Origin: Peromyscus leucopus
Taxonomy: Eukaryota > Chordata > Mammalia > Rodentia > Cricetidae
Direction of reading: 5' to 3'
Assembly: GCF_004664715.2 (NCBI RefSeq)
Contig: NC_051079.1
Coordinates: 58,599,660-58,663,659, forward strand
DNA length: 64,000 nucleotides
Part shown: positions 34,284 to 45,738 of the stretch, in pieces
Layout: each line of letters opens with the position of its first letter
How positions within the stretch are numbered: the stretch's first letter is position 1
Translations under genes and position numbers: made by a program
The notes under the pieces: model-generated
The model's input: only the letters and a program-made list of their open reading frames with translations
Databases searched by the model: none
Told to the model about the DNA's origin: nothing

Positions 34284-34461
34284 AGCGGTGGCGCACGCCT
34301 TTAATCCCAGCACTCTGGAGGCGGAGCCAGGCGGATCTCTGTGAGTTCAAGGCCAGCCTGGGCTACCAAGTGAGCTCCAGGAAAGGCGCAAAGCTACACA
34401 GAGAAACCCTGTCTCGAAAAACCAAAAAAAAAAAAAAAAAAAAAAAAAAAGTTAAAGAAAA
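34212..34461 (+). mobile_element. B1 SINE with an expanded (GGC)16 array at its 5' end
   Basis: The body spans 34223-34450. The normal B1 start gccgggcggtggtggcgcac is here gccgggtggtggt, then sixteen perfect GGC units (34236-34283), then agcggtggcgcacgcc and a typical B1 body to an A-tail (34421-34450). The array lies just upstream of the pol III A-box region (tggcgcacgcc). Flanks gctaaagaaaa (34212-34222) and gttaaagaaaa (34451-34461) are a TSD with one mismatch. The alanine-rich 72-codon reading over the array is an artefact. Confidence 0.95.
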
Positions 34462-34554
34462 GTTAGCACAGAGAAGAAACTTTTCTTTAACATTTTGCAC
34501 TGTTTTCTGTGCCCAGTACCTGGATTTCCCCCCCTCTTTTATATTGCAGAGGTA

Positions 34555-34905
34555 AAATCCCTGGCAAAAGAAACTTAAGGGATAAAGGACTTATTCTGGC
34601 TTACAGTTTCAGAGGCAACCAGTCCATCAGGGCATTGAAGATTGCAGCCATTAGGGAAGGCACAGTGGCAGGAACAGGAGGTTGGCTGGTCACACAAAGT
34701 CCACTCTTGGGAAGTAGACAGCGCACAAAAAATGAGACAGAGCTTAAAACCTCAGCACCCATCTTCCAGCGGCATACATCCTCCAGCAAGGATCCACCAC
34801 CTAAATGGTCCACAACTCTGAAACAGCACCAAGAGCTAAAGCCAAGCGTTCAACCGTGTGATCCTCTGGGAAACATTTCACATTTATACAGCCTTCTACT
34901 TCTGT
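34555..34905. mobile_element. Rodent LTR-like interspersed repeat, decayed
   Basis: aggacttattctggcttaca gtttcagagg, agtccatcagggcattgaag, cagtggcaggaacaggaggt and tacatcctccagcaaggatc follow the same plan as the repeat at 23998-24312. A 142-codon reading at 34509-34937 crosses it and is not a gene. Confidence 0.5.
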
Positions 34906-35279
34906 GCTTAAAATCCATTTATGCCGTCCCTTGTTGATTTGGACACTGTACTGCAATCTCATCCCAGTTTTCCTGTCTCTGTCCCATGATGTTATAAATT
35001 CGGGTATCTATCTTCAGTATTTCTCTGATTTTCCTCTTTGAGTAAGCTTCAGTCTTCAGCTGTTGTCATGTGCATAGAAGTATCCATGGAGGATGGGGCA
35101 TAGAACACAGTCTTTTCTGAACTGATCTTCTGTGAAACATGATCCTTTCATATGTAGGTGTGTCCATCTTTGTGTGTGTGTGTGTATGCATGCGTGCACA
35201 TATTCGTGCATGCCCATGCATGTGCTGAACATTTGAAATTACTGATGTAGTTAAGGGATTCAAGTTGATGTGTTGAGAG

Positions 35280-35650
35280 AATGTTGGTCCTTGTGGCAAA
35301 ATACCCAGGAGAACCAGCTTACAGGAGGAAAGGTTTCCTCTGGTCCACAGCTCCCTAGTTTTAGTTCATAGTCATGTGATCTCATTGCTGTGGGGCTTCG
35401 ATGAGACAGAATATTTTCACAGACCATTAGAGTGGATAGAAATTGCCTATCTCATGGTAACTGGGAAGGAGAGTGACAGAGAAAAGTCTGCCAGTTGCTT
35501 GGAACAAAGTTTTCTTCCCAGAACAAACCTCACTGGCAGACATATTCCTCTAACTAGGCCCCCTCTTGGATTTTAAACACCCCAATAATGCCATCATGTT
35601 CTGCCTCTAGGACAGTGGCAGCCAGTCTCATTTCCCAGTGAACTATGGGA
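35280..35650. mobile_element. Rodent LTR-like interspersed repeat, decayed
   Basis: caggaggaaaggtttcctct ggtccacagctcc, ggtaactgggaaggagagtg and ctctaactaggccccctctt ggattttaaa follow the same general plan as the 23998 and 34555 copies, with strong decay. Confidence 0.4.
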
Positions 35651-36914
35651 TCATGAGGGTGAATGACTAGCATCCTGTAATGGACAGTGCTGCTAATCTG
35701 TAGTATTCAGTAAGTTAGGTGGATTCTGTGTGCTTTTACTTCTTGGATTCATAACTTTCAGGGGTTTGTTTAATGACATATTACCATTTAAAGAAAAGGA
35801 ACATCTGGACTTTGAAGGCAGGGTCACCAAGGCTGGTTGAAATATTAGGTTATGGAAGAGATGGGGTAGTCAATTATGAGGTTGTGTGTTTTGGCTGGAG
35901 CAGCTGAAAGAAATAAATGTTTCCTATAAGAGGAAAACCCCTGGAAGATGTTATAGATATGGTGATGAGTGAAGTCAGGATTTAAGATTTTAGCATATTG
36001 AGGACAAGGGACCTTTTGAACATTTAGGGCAGGGGAGGGGAACTGTCTAATGAAATGATACTTGCAGTTCATGCAGCAGTCTCCGTGCTACCAACACAGA
36101 TCTATGAGAGAATATACAGATGACCATAGCAGCCATGGATTCATTAGAATATTTACCATGAATGAGCTCACAACAGAGAAGATCTGAGGCCTGAGCCTGA
36201 GTCACTCAAAACTTTAGAGTTTGAGACAATGAGGAAAAAAAACAGAGCTTGAAGAACAAGGAGCAAGTGGATATGACATAAACCATAAAAAGTAGTTGAA
36301 GGAGGAAAGGCATGTCAGATTCTATGGATAGGTAAGCGGTATTATTAAGGTTAACACAATATTATGTAACAGATTTGCAGAGACAAGAGAGCCACCAAGA
36401 GCATAGATTTACATTCTCTTTAGTTACCTTGGTATGTAGTGACTAAGCAGGAACAAACAGAGCCTGGTTCCAGGCCCCCAGCGGGTTCTACAACACAGCA
36501 GTGTGCAGCCAGAAGTTCAGGAGCTGAGGGAGTTGCTGGAATCTGCATTAACAGCTAGCTCAGCCTTCCTGCCTTGTCTCCCTCTCCAGGGATTTGTGGA
36601 GCACTTGTGTGCTGCTTTTGGTAACTGCAGGCAGCAAGAAAGGTTGGCAGCTCTCTCTCTCTCCTCTTTTCTTCCCCCTTTGCTTTAAGCTAAGAGCTGT
36701 CATGTGTGTTGGAAAGGGTATTTCTTTTTTGAAGTAGGAAAATTTTATTGCACTTAGATGCAAAACTTTCTCCTGCAAAATGTAAAACCGACTTTTACAT
36801 TTTTCTAAATTCTAGAATTTACCACTTCCTGAGGTGGGTGAAGAAATGTGTGTGCATGGGTGTATGGGAGTATTTGTGAAAATGCTGGTCATATAACAGA
36901 TGTGTATTCTAAAT

Positions 36915-36948
<34 letters not shown>

Positions 36949-37123
36949 ACTTACCTGTTGTAGTGGTATACATTTTGGCCAGAAGGGGACTTAATAGAGT
37001 GTGTAAATGACATCCAAGGAACCAATTATGAGAATACTCTATTTTATTTCTACTATCTCTTAGTACTGTGCAAATTCTGTCTAAAGTGCTATGTGCCTTT
37101 GTGTTTTTAATATCTTCTGGGAG
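35651..37123. other. Unassigned sequence with a (CA)n tract
   Basis: (CA)n at about 36917-36947. A less AT-rich patch lies at 36440-36680. Neither shows a gene or splice-bounded frame that I can support. Confidence 0.5.
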
Positions 37124-37619
37124 GGTTGGTGTGGTGGTATTTTATTTGTGCTGAAATGTGGTGATATTTTGTTTGCATGTTAATAAATAAAGTTTCCCTG
37201 GAGATCAGAGGAAATAGCAAGCCATTAACACAAAGTCATGGCAGTGGTAGCACATGTTCTTAATCTGATCACTTGGCAGGTAGGGTCTCTGTGTGTTCAA
37301 GGTCACACTGGGAACAGAGTCAAGCATGGTGATACATGCCTTTAATCCCAGTACCAACCCTAGAGTCCTGGAGGTCTGTACAGACAGGCAGTGACAAGAA
37401 AGTGAGGTAGCTGGACTAAGAGCCAATGAGAGGGCAGAACAGAAAGGCAATAAATGCACAGGCAGACAGAAAGTAACTCACTTTGGGAGGCTACAGAGCT
37501 GGTGAGGAAAGGTGGTTGGTGGCTCTCAGTATTTCCCTGATCTCTAAGACTTCCACCCCCATATTTGGCTCCATGTTCTTTGTTTAATAAGACTGCTTAG
37601 AAATTTGTCTACAGGTTGG
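37124..37619 (+). mobile_element. Solo LTR, family A, perfect 6-bp TSD
   Basis: The LTR spans 37130-37613 (484 bp). It starts tgtggtggtattttatttgt and ends cttagaaatttgtctaca. The TSD ggttgg is exact at 37124-37129 and 37614-37619. Inside are taataaataaagtttccctg gagatcagagg and two B1-like monomers (cacatgttcttaatctgatc; catgcctttaatcccagtac), then tttaataagac near the end. The start repeats its own motif (tgtggtggtatttt, then tgtggtgatatttt). The family has apparently absorbed B1 sequence into its LTR. Confidence 0.9.
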
Positions 37620-38092
37620 AGGGTTCCTTTTTCTAACCAAGGGGAATAAAATTTGGATGACAGTATAGAAAATGATTTACCACCAGTATTCCTGATAAGA
37701 AATGTAAATGTAAACCTTCAACATTTATATTTTGAGTTTGAATATTATTTCCCCCAAATTAAAAACATGACTTTTGAAAGTACAATTCAATCCCCAAGGA
37801 AATTGTTTTCTATTAAGTTATTTGGGACCTACAGAACACTATAATTAGGACAAATAAATGAGACTTGACCAGTGGTCAAGCAGTAATTATTTGATGTGCA
37901 GATAAGGAAATTGAACCTTTGACAAAGTATTTGTCCAATGTGGCACAATTGAGGACAAATGATTATAAGTTCTAAAAGAAGCCATTTGAGTTTCCAGTAG
38001 AGTTCACTAAAGCATTGCATGTTGTTTCACAATTTCTACACAACTGGTACACTAATATTTATATGAATGTTGGCTTAATGCTCCACAGTTAT

Positions 38093-38131
<39 letters not shown>

Positions 38132-39882
38132 TATGTTTCACTTAGCATTTTTCTACAATGCATTTGATCATTAAATTTGAATAATTCTGCTTCTAAACAG
38201 ATCAGAAAGAATTGGTTGATTTTTGGTTTTGTTTCATAGTATTATTAAGGATGCTTCCTGCATAAAGCCTGAATTTTGGAAGTTTTTTGACAAGTACAAG
38301 ACCTGTTTCTTGTTTCTCCAGTGTGGCCCACATGAAATTAACAGGATGCAGATGTGAACAACAGTTTGAGATAAATACAGCTATTTCTGAATGGTGTAGG
38401 GTAGAATGATGGCTAATCTTTGCCAAAATGATTGCACTTAGAATCACTGGGGAATCACATCTTTGAGTGTGTCCATGGGCATGCATCTAGAAAGGTTTAA
38501 CTGAAGAAGAAAGAGCCACACTGAATGTGAGTAGCACCATCATGGGAGCCCAGGTTGAATGAATAGAAGAAAGAGAATTGAGTTGTCATAGTGCTGCTCT
38601 TCCCTGAAATCTGACTGCAGAATCAATGTGACCATCTGCCAGACACTCCTACATATCTTCCTCATGATGAGATAAACCAGGTAAGCCACTCTTCTCTTTG
38701 GTTGCTTTTTATCAGATCATAACAACAAGAAAAGAGACCAATGCGAGTGGCATTTGGAAGGGTGGCTTTTGATTTATGTTACTCAATCTACTGAAAACCA
38801 GATTGTTCAATGGGTCATCCTATCCTCATACACACATTGTGATGAGTAGTTGCAGATATCAACTTTCCTGGGCTATGATTTTCTGCATATTTAATCACAT
38901 ATCCTTCTGACTGTGACTCTGAAGGTGCTTCTGAATGACATCTGAGTCAGTAGAATTGGTAAGAAACATTACCCTCCTCAATCTTGCCTAAACTGATCCA
39001 CTGTAGACTTGAATAAAGCAAAAAGGCTAAATAAGGAAAGAGATCATTCTCCCTTTTTTCTTGACTGTCTTGGAACTTGACATTGACCTGATGGTATCAT
39101 CAGCTCTCCAAAGTATCTGGTTTGCCACTTGTGACTCTAGAGACTTCTTAGCCACTACAGTTGGATGAGTCAATTCTTTATAATTAAAGTTTGTCTATTT
39201 TCTACCCTGCCAGTCTTCCCTTCACCTTCAATCCCAGTTCCACATACATTATAAAACTGGAATCTTAACTGTTCCCAGCTAAAGCCTTGGCTCCTAAAGG
39301 CTCAATCACTCAGGGTTAACTGTCCATAACAACTGAGCAGATGGACATTTGTGAAGACAGGAAAAGAGCTTTGTTTTCTATCCCTCATGGGGAAGAATAG
39401 AGGTACAATGACCTAATGTATATTTTTAAGATGCCAATAAAAACTTCAGATTTAAATGGAGAGGAAACAGAAGCTGTGAGTAAGAAGTATGCATGGGTAA
39501 GTGGTCTTTGTCAAACTGTGGTCTGGTTGATCATTATCTGGTCAAGTAGGGTCTTATATGAGAAAATTCCTGCTTCTTGGAAGTGATTGCAACTCTTGCT
39601 AGAGGATAGTTATGCATCATAGCTATTATTTCCTGGAATCCAAGGAAATTACAGGGGAAGATGATACAGTGAAAGAGCAAGACCAAAGATGAAACTGAGC
39701 TGTTTTAAGTTTAGGGCAGTGACTGGAGATATTACAGAACAGAAAGTTGTATGAGCTGGTAGTTGAAATCTCTTAATTATGACATTAATTTAAATATTGA
39801 AAATACTGTAGTTACTCTTGATGCCTACAGCCTTACAAAAGCAGTGCAGGTAGAGAGATATTCCTTGTATAAGTAACATGCC
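37620..39882. other. Unassigned sequence
   Basis: About 2.2 kb with no gene or clear transposon. A (TA)n-rich tract lies at about 38088-38132. A 94-codon minus reading (38202-38486) has no domain. Confidence 0.5.
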
Positions 39883-39939
39883 TGTTCTGTTTCCTTTTCT
39901 GTTACTCGGATAAACCAGAACTAATAGTTACTTGGGGTG

Positions 39940-41340
39940 AAAGAGATTCAAGTTTTGTGCACGGTGACAGATATGGATCTATTTGCAGCCTTCTACACGT
40001 TGATATCCAGTTATGCCAGCACCATTTGTTGAAGACGCTTTCTTTTTTCCATTGTACACTTTTGGCTTCTTTGTCAAAAATTATATGTCCATAGGTGTGT
40101 GGGTTAATGTCAGGGTCTTCAATTCGATTCCATTGGTCCACATGTCGGTTTTTATGCCAATACCAACCTGTTTTTATTACTGTAGCTCTATAGTAGAGCT
40201 TGAAGTCAGGGATTGTGATGCCTCCAGAAGTTGTTTTATTGTACAGGTTTCTTTTAGCTATCCTGGGTTTTTTGTTTTTCCATATGAAGCTGAGTATTAT
40301 TCTTTCCAGGTCTGTGAAGAATTGTGTTGGGATTTTGATGGGGATTGCATTGAATCTGTAAATTGCTTTTGGTAAGATTGCCATTTTTACTATGTTAACC
40401 CTGCCTATCCATGAGCATGGGAGATCTTTCCATTTTCTGACATCATCACCAGTGAGGCTACCTGGAAAACGGGACCCCAAAAAAGACACGGAGAAATGGA
40501 TGAGATCTACATGAACAGCCTGGTCATGAGTGGGAACAATGAAGTGCGACGGTCGAGGGAAAGAGAGTGGGAGATCCTAGCTGGATCAAGAAAAGAGAGG
40601 GAGAACAAGGAATAGGAGACCATGGTAAATGAAGACCACATGAGAAGGGAAGCAGAGAGCTAGGGAGGCCCACGGAGATCCACAAAGATACCCCGCAAAA
40701 AACTGCTGGCAATGGTCGAGAGACGGCAGGAACTGACCTACTCTGGTGATGGGATGGCCAGACACCCTGATAGTTGTGCCATAAACCCCATCCACTGACT
40801 GAGGAATCTGGATGCAGACATCCACGGCTGGGCCCCTGGTGGAGCACTGGGAGTCTAATTAGTGAGAAAGAGGAGGGTTTATATGAGCGAGAATTGTTGA
40901 AGCCAAGGTTGGATAAAGCACAGGGACAAATAACCAAATGAATGGAAGCACAGGATCTATGAACCAAAGGCTGAGGGGCCCCCAACTGGATCAGGCCCTC
41001 TGAATGGCTGAGACAGTCATTTGGCTTGATCTGTTTGGGAGGCAGCTGTGCGGTGGTGCCGGGTCCTGGGCTCGTTGCATGAGTTGGCTGTTTGAATCCT
41101 GGGACTTATGCAGGGATGCTTGGCTCGGTCTGGGAGGGGGGACTGGACCTGCCTGGACTGAGTCTACCAGGTCAACCCCGGTCCTCGGGGGAGACCTTGA
41201 TCTGGAGGAGGTGGGATGGGGGGTGTGCTGGGGGGAGGGGGAGGGGGGCGAGAGGGGAAGAACAGGGGAATCTGTGGCTATTATGTGGAACTGAATGGTG
41301 TTGTAAAATAAAAAAATAAATAAATAAATAAAGAGATTCA
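39940..41340 (+). mobile_element. LINE-1 insertion with 5' inversion (twin priming), 11-bp TSD
   Basis: The order is TSD aaagagattca (39940-39950), inverted ORF2 piece (39951 to about 40448), sense 3' UTR (about 40448-41290), A-rich tail (taaaataaaaaaataaataa, to 41329), and TSD again (41330-41340). The inverted piece translates on the minus strand. The sense piece opens with gaggctacctggaaaacggg. About 1 kb of L1 between the two primed segments (the end of ORF2 and the first part of the 3' UTR) is missing. The perfect TSD and largely open ORF2 piece make it one of the younger L1s here. Confidence 0.95.
39951..40449 (-). pseudogene. LINE-1 ORF2 fragment (post-reverse-transcriptase region), inverted
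   Basis: On the minus strand this reads without stops through [71 protein letters not shown] and [10 protein letters not shown], and ends at CTKL where the TSD begins. This is the stretch of L1 ORF2p after the reverse transcriptase domain and before the C-terminal cysteine-rich domain. Endonuclease and catalytic RT motifs are absent, so it has no activity. The surrounding 195-codon reading (39902-40489) gains a chance start in the inverted junction and a tail in host DNA. It is not a host gene. Confidence 0.95.
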
Positions 41341-41660
41341 CTTCGTCTAACAGTCTAACAGCTTAGAGTCCACCAGTAGGTGAAGGCAAGGCAGGAACTC
41401 AAGCCATAACCTGGAAAAGGGATCATGGAAGAACACTACTTACTGGCTTGTTCTAACTCATGTTCAGTTACCTTCCTTATATAGCCCAGGCCTACCTGCA
41501 TAGCATGGCACTTCCCACACTGGGCTGGACCTTCCTACATCAATTAGCAAACAAAAAAATTCCCACAGACATCTCCACAGGCCAGTCTGATGGAAGTAAT
41601 TCTTCCACTGAAGTTTCTGCTCCCCATGTGTGTCAAGCTGACAACCAAGATTAGACATCA

Positions 41661-42198
41661 CAATGCCTATCTGAAGACTTCAACCAGAGCTTAAATTGTA
41701 AATGAAGCTTATGAAAACATGAATGCAGAGCTACCAAGTTTTAGTTACCCTTTGGTAATCTACAGGTCCAACTGTAAAGTGAGTACCTTTAAGTAAGAGC
41801 AGCCTATAAGTCCCTATTACACTATTGATTCTATTTCTCTGAGGAAATTTGACTGACCCACTACCTGGACAAAATACCTAAAGCAATAGAGCAGGTACAA
41901 ATAATGAAGAAAACAATTAAAGTCCCCCTGCCACATCTAGAACACAAGGTAAAGACAATTGTGTATGTATATTTGAATGAACACATATCTACTGCTGTTA
42001 AAAACTATGAAAGCCTCAGCAAATATATAGCACAGATCCTAATTAGGAATAACATTTATCTAAAGCATTGTTCTCATCTTTTGTGAGTCAAATGTCATAA
42101 AGATGACGAATATCATTTCTGGACTCAAGTTATGTATAACTTACCTGTTTTCATTTAAAATCCAAGTATTTTACTTTATATTACAATGTTAATAGCGA
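41661..42198. other. Unassigned sequence
   Basis: Nothing recognised. Confidence 0.5.
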
Positions 42199-42415
42199 GG
42201 GCTTGGAAGATGCTCAAGGGCTAGAAGAGCATACTGCTTTTGCAGAAGACCAGGGTTTTCTACCAGCACCCACATGGTAGCTAAAAACTATCTGTTGCTC
42301 TTTTTCCAGGAAATCTGATGCTCTATATGACCTCAGAAGTCCTCTACACTCATGTTGTAAGAAACCCATACAGGCACATACATATATATACATAAATTTA
42401 AAAGAATAAATACAG
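42199..42415 (+). mobile_element. B3-type SINE
   Basis: gggcttggaagatgctcaag, ctagaagagcatactgcttt, ccagcacccacatggtagct and tccaggaaatctgatgct, then an A-rich tail with acataaatttaaaag, follow the B3 order. The tRNA-derived promoter boxes are diverged. TSD not identified. Confidence 0.75.
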
Positions 42416-43829
42416 ATTAAAATATAAAATGTTAGTATGAAGATTGGAGAGTAAAAATTATTGACTAGCAGCATCAAATAGGGAAAATAGATTTTGGAAA
42501 ATTAATCATAAATTTTACATTAAAACTAATTTACACAATACAAAAGCAAAATAAAGCTTCATTTGACAATTCTTTTACCTTTTCTACCAAGCTAAATCAT
42601 TTCAATAAAGCATACATAATTATTTTTGCTTTTAGCTTTATTGATTTATTTACAAATTCATTTACTTATTTATTCACTGATTACTGAAAATGTGTAGTGA
42701 GGCATTACCATGTAGAAAGCACAATATTGTCAACGAAAACTCACTGCTCACATAGAAGAGTCCTTGCGTTGTACATAGACACAATAAATTCGAAACTACT
42801 AAATGATATCTTAATTTATCCTAGTAAAGATGATAAATGATATAGGGAAAACAGATAACAGGAAGGAAGATGAAGACCATATGGCACACTTGCCAGCATT
42901 AATGGTATGATTCCATTTTATTCCCTTAAGGAACTGAAGGAGGACACAGAGAATTCAGTATAAAAACACTAGGCAGAAATTGATCAACACAGAAGACTGA
43001 GAAGACACTGTATAAAAATATCTTGATTACTGATTCCCAACCAATATGAAAACTTCTGATGTGAGTTTCACACACAATGTTTAAGTTATTTTTTATAGCT
43101 CCAATTCTTTAACACTCTTTACATAGTCATTTTCTGTTATGGGGAGACAGCAATAAAAAATAATGAGTTATAAAAATTCTACCAAGTCCCAATAAAAAAA
43201 AAAAATAAAACCTGTCTGTGAAACCTGTGCAAGATGAGTGTTGGTGGCTGTTGTCATGAGCCACCTATGCTGAGCCTCTTCAAGTGAGGTACTGGCATGA
43301 TGATCAGAAGTTATCCTACAGATGTTGCTGCCCTAGGCTGGGACACAGGAGGGATCTGGAAACTACATCTGTCTTTGAAACAGAATATCTGATAGCAGTT
43401 GAGAACTTCCAAAGGTCACTTTCACAAATTGTTATAGAGACCAGATCTATTTTAAATGTCTGTCTTAGCACAAATGAACAGGTGAAATCACATAAATCCA
43501 ATGCTGAAACAAGTGTTCTGTCAACTAAAGTGTTTATAACTCTGTTTTGTGCTCAAAACAGTGGCAGCAAACTCATTCTTAGAATGTAAGTATCCTGAAA
43601 TAGGCATTTTGCCCTTCAAAAGAACTGGTAATTGAAAGTTAAATAATAACATTGAAAATTCTGACTCACAGTCACAGAAGACTCTTCAAAGCTATTCTTT
43701 CCGTGGGCAGGTATATCTTATTCTATTGTGTGTTTGTGCATGGATGCATGTGGGAGGTGAGAGAGACAGGGAAAAGGGAGATGAGAAAAGGGGAGGGGAA
43801 AGAATTTGTATACCATTTTAACTTTCTAT
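42416..43829. other. Unassigned sequence
   Basis: No gene or transposon recognised. A 101-codon reading at 43284-43589 shows no domain, and its ATG context and flanks do not suggest an exon. Confidence 0.5.
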
Positions 43830-44709
43830 TGTGCTGGATTGTTTTATATCAACTTGACACAAGCTAAGGTCTTCTGAGAGGAAGGAGCCTCAAGTAAGAA
43901 AGTGCCTCCATAAGATCCAGCTGTAGACAAGCCTGTAGGGTCTTTCCTTAATCAATGATGGGGAAGGGCCCCAGCCCACTGTGGGTGGATCCATCCCTAG
44001 GCTGGTGGTCCTGGGTTCTATAAAAAAGCAGGCTGAGCAAGCCACAAGTGGCAAGTCAGTAAACAGCAACCCCCATGCCCTCTACATCAGCTCCTGCCTC
44101 CTGTCCTGTTAGAGTATCTGTCCTGGTGTCCTTCAATGGTGGACTACCATGTAGAAGTGTAAGTCAAATAAATCCTTTCTTCCCCAACTTGGGTTTGATT
44201 ATGGTGTTTCATCATAGCAACAGTAACCTGCTGGGCCATGCCTGACTATCAAACAGTCCTTGAAGGGAGGAGTGAGGATTAATAAATAATAGATATGAAA
44301 AATAGAGATATAGACAATGTAAAAGAAAAAGACAGAGACAGAGAACAGCATCGGGAGGGCTCTGGATCAATACCACAGTTACCCTAAATTTATTCCTCAT
44401 GAACTTTTTATACAACAGCAAGGGGAAGGTAAAAGACCTCCCCTTTCAAGCACACAGTGGTTCAAAGTACAAACAAGTATAAACACTGCCTTAATTCTTA
44501 AAATATCTAGTAGCAACACCTTAGGGCAAAACATCCTGTAAATAGATGTCACAGTATAAGACACCTGGTAACCATGCCTTTGGCCAAAACATCCTATTAT
44601 GCAGCCTTGTGGGGCAAAACAAACTTGGATTCTCCGACCTTAAGTCAAGATGGAATAAAGCCACACTATAAAGTCTCTGTGGGCCCCCACAGTAACCCCA
44701 ACTAAATCA
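43830..44709 (+). mobile_element. ORR1 MaLR solo LTR, split by a younger LTR
   Basis: The first part (43830-44228) starts tgtgctggattgttttatat caacttgacacaagctaagg. It includes gtgcctccataagatccagc tgtag, cccactgtgggtggatccat, gggttctataaaaaagcagg ctgagcaagcc and gtaagtcaaataaatccttt. The last 18 bases (gtaaccccaactaaatca) resume at 44692 after the inserted LTR. The ORR1 end is therefore complete once the insertion is removed. Its own TSD is not recognisable. Confidence 0.85.
44223..44697 (-). mobile_element. Solo LTR, family D (ERVK-like), perfect 6-bp TSD
   Basis: The LTR spans 44229-44691 (463 bp). On the minus strand it starts tgtgggggcccacagagact and ends gatagtcaggcatggcccag ca. Minus-strand order is U3, a TATA box (tataaaaag, complement at 44405-44412), then AATAAA (complement at 44389-44394), then a CT-rich R/U5. 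The TSD gtaacc is exact at 44223-44228 and 44692-44697. It lies 12 bases from the 3' end of the ORR1 LTR, inside it. Confidence 0.9.
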
Positions 44710-45349
44710 CCTGACCCATTGACAGCATACCCACCACAACACAATCAAGTGGTGTGCCTTACCACTGCAGTGTCATTTTAGATTCTCAAAAGCAAAGTGC
44801 TTGGGCTTGGTTTCTAGAAATAAAATGATAAATAAATGTGGATTTTTAGATTGAAGAAAACCCAAGGATTAATATCTCCTGGCCACCAAGGGAATCTAAG
44901 GGTGGAAAATAAAACACAATTTCTTCATTGTAACACTTCATCACTTAAAATCGATAATGTTGTGACCCAGTGACCAATGTTGGTAAAAGAAAATCAAAGC
45001 ATGGGGTAGATACTTCATGTTACAGAATGCAACAATTATGTCTAACGTGCAAGGGCTGGGTCCTTTTTCATTGTATAGCAGGGTAGACTTAGCATAAAAT
45101 TTAGGGAATTGGGGAATGGCATTCTTTCCTAGAGAACAAAATCTGTTTAACTCATGTAGCTGGACTTTGCAAGGCCATTGAGTAACACAAATTGGAATCT
45201 AGCTGAGCGCCTGAGGGCTGTTCTGCTCCTACTTGTTCTCGGGAATTCTACTTGAGATGTTTCTGCCTTTGTTTTCAATGCTTTATATAAGCTGTGGCTA
45301 ACATTGGGTTTCATTAAGACTGGGAATCATTTCAGGTTTTTCTGGTGAC
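44710..45349. other. Unassigned sequence
   Basis: Nothing recognised. Confidence 0.5.
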
Positions 45350-45535
45350 TATCTAAAAGACTTGTTTTTGCATTTATGTGTATGTGCATCTGTAGAGACA
45401 GGAAGAGGAAGTCATATCCCTGGAAACTTGAATCATGAACAGTGATGATCTATCCAAGGTGAGTTCTCAGAACAAAACTTGAGTCCTCTGCAAGAGCAGC
45501 AAGCATGCTTAACCACTGGGCCATCTCTCCAGGCC
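45350..45535 (-). mobile_element. B3/B2-type SINE
   Basis: The right edge cttaaccactgggccatctc tccaggccc is the antisense of the B2/B3 head. Upstream are cttgagtcctctgcaagagc agcaag, then a diverged middle (tcatatccctggaaacttga) and a 3' region tttgcatttatgtgtatgtg. The TSD is not clear. Confidence 0.7.
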
Positions 45536-45738
45536 CAACAATATTTTAGTTCTGCTGAATGAGATCATCCTGTCTCTCCCCCCCCTTTTTTTTCTCAATG
45601 TGATCATTCTGTCTCTCTCAAAGAAATAATATTTTTCTTTGAGTAAGATCCATTTCCAGTCCCAAGAAAGGTATACTAATGTGGCTTTAAAAACCTTAAG
45701 ACTATGCATGTATTTCTTCCTCTAGGTTGTACTGTGTG

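Larger units (their letters stand above)
39883..41660 (-). mobile_element. ORR1-type MaLR LTR interrupted by a LINE-1
   Basis: Left part (39883-39950): tgttctgtttccttttctgt and agttacttggggtgaaag. Right part (41341-41660): cagtctaacagcttagagtc, aaggcaaggcaggaactcaa, cactacttactggcttgttc, atagcccaggcctacctgca and gtgtgtcaagctgac. Removing the L1 and one TSD copy restores an antisense ORR1-like LTR. The host is older than the L1. Confidence 0.7.

Noticed and set aside
34126..34344. Frame with a long alanine run
   Set aside because: The alanines come from the (GGC)16 array in a B1 element. The frame is framed by SINE sequence.
34509..34937. 142-codon + strand frame
   Set aside because: It runs through a decayed LTR-like repeat and has no recognisable domain.
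39902..40489. 195-codon minus-strand open frame with real protein similarity
   Set aside because: The similarity is to L1 ORF2p. It is a fragment inside an inverted L1, not a host gene.
40524..41341. Minus-strand frames of 153 and 116 codons
   Set aside because: They lie antisense to the L1 3' UTR, and nearly the same frames recur in the 51-kb L1 copy (50899-51586). They are by-products of repeat sequence.
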